NCBI RefSeq assembly: GCF_001512305.1
Contig: NZ_LNUT01000003.1
Location: 124,001 to 188,000 of the forward strand
DNA from: Arthrobacter sp. EPSL27
Lineage (GTDB): Bacteria > Actinomycetota > Actinomycetes > Actinomycetales > Micrococcaceae
Length of the DNA stretch: 64,000 bases
Direction of reading: 5' to 3'
Within the stretch, counting starts at the first letter, position 1. Each line of letters starts with the position of its first letter. Shown in pieces: positions 63,793-64,000 of the stretch. Below the pieces are notes generated by a model, which searched no databases, had not been told where the DNA came from, and was given only the letters and a program-made list of their open reading frames with translations. The position numbers and the translations under genes were made by a program.

Positions 63793-64000
63793 TCGGGACG
63801 CAATTCTGCGGTTGAGCGCTAGGCCGCATCCGGGGCCGGTTCCAGTTTAGTCCGCCTTGCCCCCGGAACACAGGGGCGCAGGGCCCTTTCGCGGCGCCGG
63901 CGCGGCCCGCCCGCGTCATGTCCGAGACCGAGGTCACACTTGGCCGCCGCGGGGTGCCATACTAGGGTCACCTGCGGCGCGAAGTCGGCGCAAATCGGGC
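63793..64000. other. non-coding right edge
   Basis: No convincing gene is seen here. Short frames on both strands lack ribosome sites and typical composition. The AT-richer spot CCATACTAGGGTCA (63957-63970) could be a promoter -10 region for a rightward gene outside the window. Confidence 0.4.

Noticed and set aside
63677..63937. Small minus-strand open frame at the right edge.
   Set aside because: No ribosome site, Arg/Pro-rich composition, and it overlaps the repeat-built terminator.

Overview
The window is high-GC, densely coded DNA with many GTG and TTG starts and Micrococcaceae-style gene content: DUF222/HNH endonuclease remnant, DUF6766 and DUF6328 stress membrane proteins, a WXG100 protein, and dimethylglycine oxidase of the Arthrobacter type. 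It looks like chromosome of an Arthrobacter/Pseudarthrobacter-like soil actinobacterium. That assignment is inference from gene families. I saw no rRNA, tRNA, CRISPR array, transposase, phage gene or origin.

Layout. (1) 1-6980: a fructan/sucrose-type utilisation locus. A leftward operon runs GH32 enzyme, lipoprotein binding protein, two ABC permeases, LacI regulator (cut by the window edge). A divergent Tat-exported GH32 enzyme faces it, and four LacI-type operators lie in the shared intergenic region. (2) 7049-16384: glycine betaine demethylation. It holds a divergent LysR regulator, a Rieske oxygenase and its reductase, a BCCT transporter, PurU and dimethylglycine oxidase. (3) 16499-17630: a DUF222-HNH pseudogene with an internal deletion. 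(4) 17877-25612: creatinine/creatine use. It holds an MHS-type transporter, creatinase, an IclR regulator, a PucR regulator, an NCS1 permease and creatininase. Blocks 2 and 4 both end in sarcosine and their one-carbon chemistry runs through tetrahydrofolate. (5) 25743-28119: a CPBP-like membrane protein, a small acidic protein and a zinc alcohol dehydrogenase.

(6) 28310-34289: 3-hydroxybenzoate/gentisate catabolism. It holds 3-hydroxybenzoate 6-monooxygenase, an aromatic acid transporter, an IclR regulator, gentisate 1,2-dioxygenase, a fumarylpyruvate hydrolase-type enzyme and a maleylpyruvate isomerase broken by an internal deletion. IclR-type inverted repeats precede both transcription units. 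(7) 34395-44590: nagA, small enzymes, a possible copper-regulated pair at a CsoR-type operator, a WXG100 protein with neighbours, a short LacI protein, a BASS transporter, a MerR-SulP pair, a phosphatase and a DUF1540 protein. (8) 44655-58469: housekeeping and ion homeostasis, including a RelA/SpoT-domain synthetase, TrkH/TrkA, NhaA with a possibly structured leader, a persulfide-dioxygenase/rhodanese protein behind a CstR-like operator, a PfkB kinase, a PEBP protein, a HAD hydrolase, a GDPD, NnrD, a histidine phosphatase and glycerate kinase. (9) 58474-64000: stress-type membrane proteins and an SDR, a uracil-family permease and a RutE-like nitroreductase.

The strongest points for follow-up are the paired-operator architecture at 5153-5336, the joined betaine and creatinine routes to sarcosine, the two frame-breaking internal deletions (DUF222-HNH and maleylpyruvate isomerase), the CsoR-type site with a 39-residue six-cysteine protein, and several perfect palindromes in divergent promoter regions.
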